In this document: in pieces, positions 6,781 to 8,091 of the stretch
Layout of the letters: each line of letters begins with the position of its first letter
How positions within the stretch are numbered: position 1 is the stretch's first letter
Assembly: GCA_910586435.1 (NCBI GenBank)
Contig: CAJUGT010000109.1
Location: 4,862-12,952, forward strand
Source: an uncultured Acetatifactor sp.
Lineage (GTDB): Bacteria > Bacillota > Clostridia > Lachnospirales > Lachnospiraceae
Direction: 5' to 3'
DNA: 8,091 nucleotides
Position numbers and translations under genes: made by a program
Notes under the pieces: model-generated
Database searches by the model: none
The model's input: the letters and a program-made list of their open reading frames with translations, nothing else
What the model was told of the DNA's origin: nothing

Positions 6781-6793
6781 CGGAGGACAGAAC

Positions 6794-7924
6794 ATGATTA
6801 ATGATTGCTATTATGATTCCTATGATAAGAAAGAAAATCTGCATTTTGATTCTAAAGTAGTACATGGAGCATTGGGATGTGACCCAATTACGGGAGCGGT
6901 GAGTTTTCCAATTTTTCAGACTGCCACCTTTAGACATCGCACATTTGATGTTTCCACAGGCTATAATTATTCAAGACTTCAAAATCCCACCAGGCAGGAG
7001 CTTGAGCGTACCATGGCAATTTTGGAGGAGGGATTGGAAGCATTTGCTTTTACCAGCGGACAGGCTGCGAATATGTGTGTCTTCGGACTACTGAAAAAGG
7101 GAGATCATGTGATTCTTTCCGATGACATTTATGGAGGTACCTTCCGGATTTGCCAGGATATTTTTAGCGGACTGGACTGTGAATTTACTTATATGGATAT
7201 GGCGGACTTAGAACAGGTGGAGGCTGCCATCCGTCCTTCCACAAAGATGCTGTTTGTGGAGACACCTACCAATCCCATGATGAAGGTTGCGGATATTTCA
7301 AAAATTGCGGAGATAGCCCATAGGCATAACCTTCTTCTGGTGGTGGACAATACTTTTCTGACACCTTATTTTCAGAAACCCATCACCCAGGGAGCTGATA
7401 TTGTTGTGCATAGCGGGACCAAATACTTATGTGGGCACAATGACGTCATTGCCGGAATTGTGGTGGTGACAACAGAAGCGCTGGCCGATCATTTCAGGCT
7501 GCAAATGAAATCCCGGGGAAACGGACTTGGACCTTTTGATTCATGGCTTATATTGCGTGGCCTGAAGACCCTTTCTCTGCGGATGGAACGACATGACAGG
7601 AATGCCAAGAAAGTAGTGGAATGGCTGCGCACTCATCCAAAAGTGAAAAAACTCAACTATGCCGGTACAGGTGGAATGATTTCTTTTGAAACGGACAGTG
7701 AGGATACGGTTAAGCATTTGCTTTCGGATGTCAAGATGATACTTTTTGCGGAAAGTCTGGGGGGGACAGAGACTCTTATCACTTTTCCCCTGACGCAGAC
7801 GCATGAATCCACACCGCCCAAGGTACGTGAGGCACTGGGAATCAATGAACGTTTTGTCCGTATTTCCATAGGAATTGAGGATCCGGAGGATATTATTGCG
7901 GATTTGGCTCAGGCCATGGGATAA
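6794..7924 (+). CDS. metI: Cystathionine gamma-synthase / O-acetylhomoserine thiolyase-type PLP enzyme (MetI-like)
   Basis: 376 residues; cytosolic PLP-dependent trans-sulfuration enzyme. In the family these join an activated homoserine ester with cysteine (giving cystathionine) or sulfide (giving homocysteine) on the way to methionine, or cleave cystathionine. The active site is complete: Y59 and R61 in YSRLQNPTR (phosphate contact), SGQAAN at 88-93, Y113 (ring stacking), D185 in VVDNTF (pyridine nitrogen), the Schiff-base lysine K210 in HSGTKYLCGHND, and R356 in FVRISIGIE (carboxylate). Several blocks match Bacillus subtilis MetI as I recall it: RHR...STGYNY, GPFDSWLILRGLKTLSLRM, FAESLGG-x-E-x-x-IT-x-P-x-TQTH. 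Like MetI it lacks the YPGL-x-x-HP-x-H loop of about 16-20 residues found in most MetB/MetC/MGL proteins, going straight from NYAGT to GGMISFE. GGAGG 7 bases upstream fixes the start. Substrate choice cannot be settled by eye. Confidence 0.85.
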   Translation: MINDCYYDSYDKKENLHFDSKVVHGALGCDPITGAVSFPIFQTATFRHRTFDVSTGYNYSRLQNPTRQELERTMAILEEGLEAFAFTSGQAANMCVFGLLKKGDHVILSDDIYGGTFRICQDIFSGLDCEFTYMDMADLEQVEAAIRPSTKMLFVETPTNPMMKVADISKIAEIAHRHNLLLVVDNTFLTPYFQKPITQGADIVVHSGTKYLCGHNDVIAGIVVVTTEALADHFRLQMKSRGNGLGPFDSWLILRGLKTLSLRMERHDRNAKKVVEWLRTHPKVKKLNYAGTGGMISFETDSEDTVKHLLSDVKMILFAESLGGTETLITFPLTQTHESTPPKVREALGINERFVRISIGIEDPEDIIADLAQAMG

Positions 7925-7940
7925 AAGGAGAACATACAGT

Positions 7941-8091
7941 ATGAATTATCGTTTGAAATTTACCAAAATGCAGGCATACGGAAATGACTATGTCTATATG
8001 GATGCCATACATCAAAAGATAGAGTCACCGGGGGAGCTGGCGAGGAAAATATCAGATCGCCATTTTGGTATCGGTTCCGATGGTCTTGTTT
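7941..8091 (+). CDS. dapF: Diaminopimelate epimerase, 3'-truncated by the window edge
   Basis: The first 50 codons are present. DapF interconverts LL- and meso-diaminopimelate, supplying peptidoglycan cross-linking and lysine synthesis in the cytosol. The start reads MNYRLKFTKMQAYGNDYVYM, matching the DapF opening (K-F-x-K-M-x-x-x-GND-[FY]) with the conserved substrate-contacting Asn of the GND motif. It continues to RHFGIGSDGLV, the R-x-x-G-x-G-x-DGL block. Both catalytic cysteines lie beyond the window. AAGGAG at 7925-7930, 10 bases before the ATG, begins right after the metI stop codon, so translation from a common metI-dapF message is likely. Confidence 0.92.
   Translation, partial: MNYRLKFTKMQAYGNDYVYMDAIHQKIESPGELARKISDRHFGIGSDGLV

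Larger units (their letters stand above)
6585..6793 (+). other. Intergenic region upstream of the trans-sulfuration gene
   Basis: 209 bases without a gene. The distal 70 bases form the promoter-proximal leader. The first 100 bases contain only an 11-codon GTG-started frame at 6612-6647 with no ribosome binding site, and an AT-rich stretch at 6656-6668. I looked for S-box (SAM), T-box, cobalamin and THF riboswitch landmarks, because methionine genes in Firmicutes often carry the first two, and saw none. The transcribed leader of about 70 bases is too short for a classical T-box. Confidence 0.6.

Overview
The window looks like a chromosomal segment of a spore-forming Clostridia bacterium, most likely Lachnospiraceae. 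The reasons are moderate GC content, strong GGAGG-type ribosome binding sites, the sporulation pair yqfC-yqfD next to phoH and ybeY, and protein sequences of that style (Lachnospiraceae-like YbeY, DapF start, BofC-like tail). The taxonomic call is inference from sequence character. All nine genes lie on the plus strand. I see no tRNA, rRNA, CRISPR array, insertion sequence, phage or transferred island; this is core chromosome.

Layout: (1) positions 1-938 hold the 3' three quarters of a pyrimidine-nucleoside phosphorylase gene (nucleoside salvage). (2) Positions 1015-2559 hold yqfC and yqfD, sporulation proteins of the mother-cell programme in Bacillus, preceded by a candidate sigma-E/K-type promoter that sits unusually close to the yqfC start codon. 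(3) Positions 2629-4217 hold phoH (PhoH-family ATPase) and ybeY (rRNA maturation endoribonuclease), adjacent to each other without the 7TM-HD gene (pgpH/yqfF) that separates them in Bacillus. (4) Positions 4231-6584 hold a 14-helix-type MOP-superfamily flippase related to SpoVB, then a membrane-anchored protein whose C-terminal part resembles the BofC C-terminal domain. They occupy the place where dgkA/cdd/era would be expected. (5) After a 209-base intergenic region carrying a near-consensus vegetative promoter (TTGACA-17-TAGAAT) and a short leader hairpin, there is a MetI-type trans-sulfuration enzyme followed closely by the first 50 codons of dapF, which runs off the window.

Functionally, the middle of the window combines RNA metabolism (phoH, ybeY) with genes having sporulation or envelope connections (yqfC, yqfD, SpoVB-like flippase, BofC-like protein). 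The last two genes draw on the aspartate family of amino acids: methionine synthesis (metI) and diaminopimelate/lysine for the cell wall (dapF). Nothing here is clearly a new system. The items most worth a second look are the flippase plus BofC-like pair, the near-leaderless yqfC promoter arrangement, and the hairpin abutting the metI ribosome binding site.
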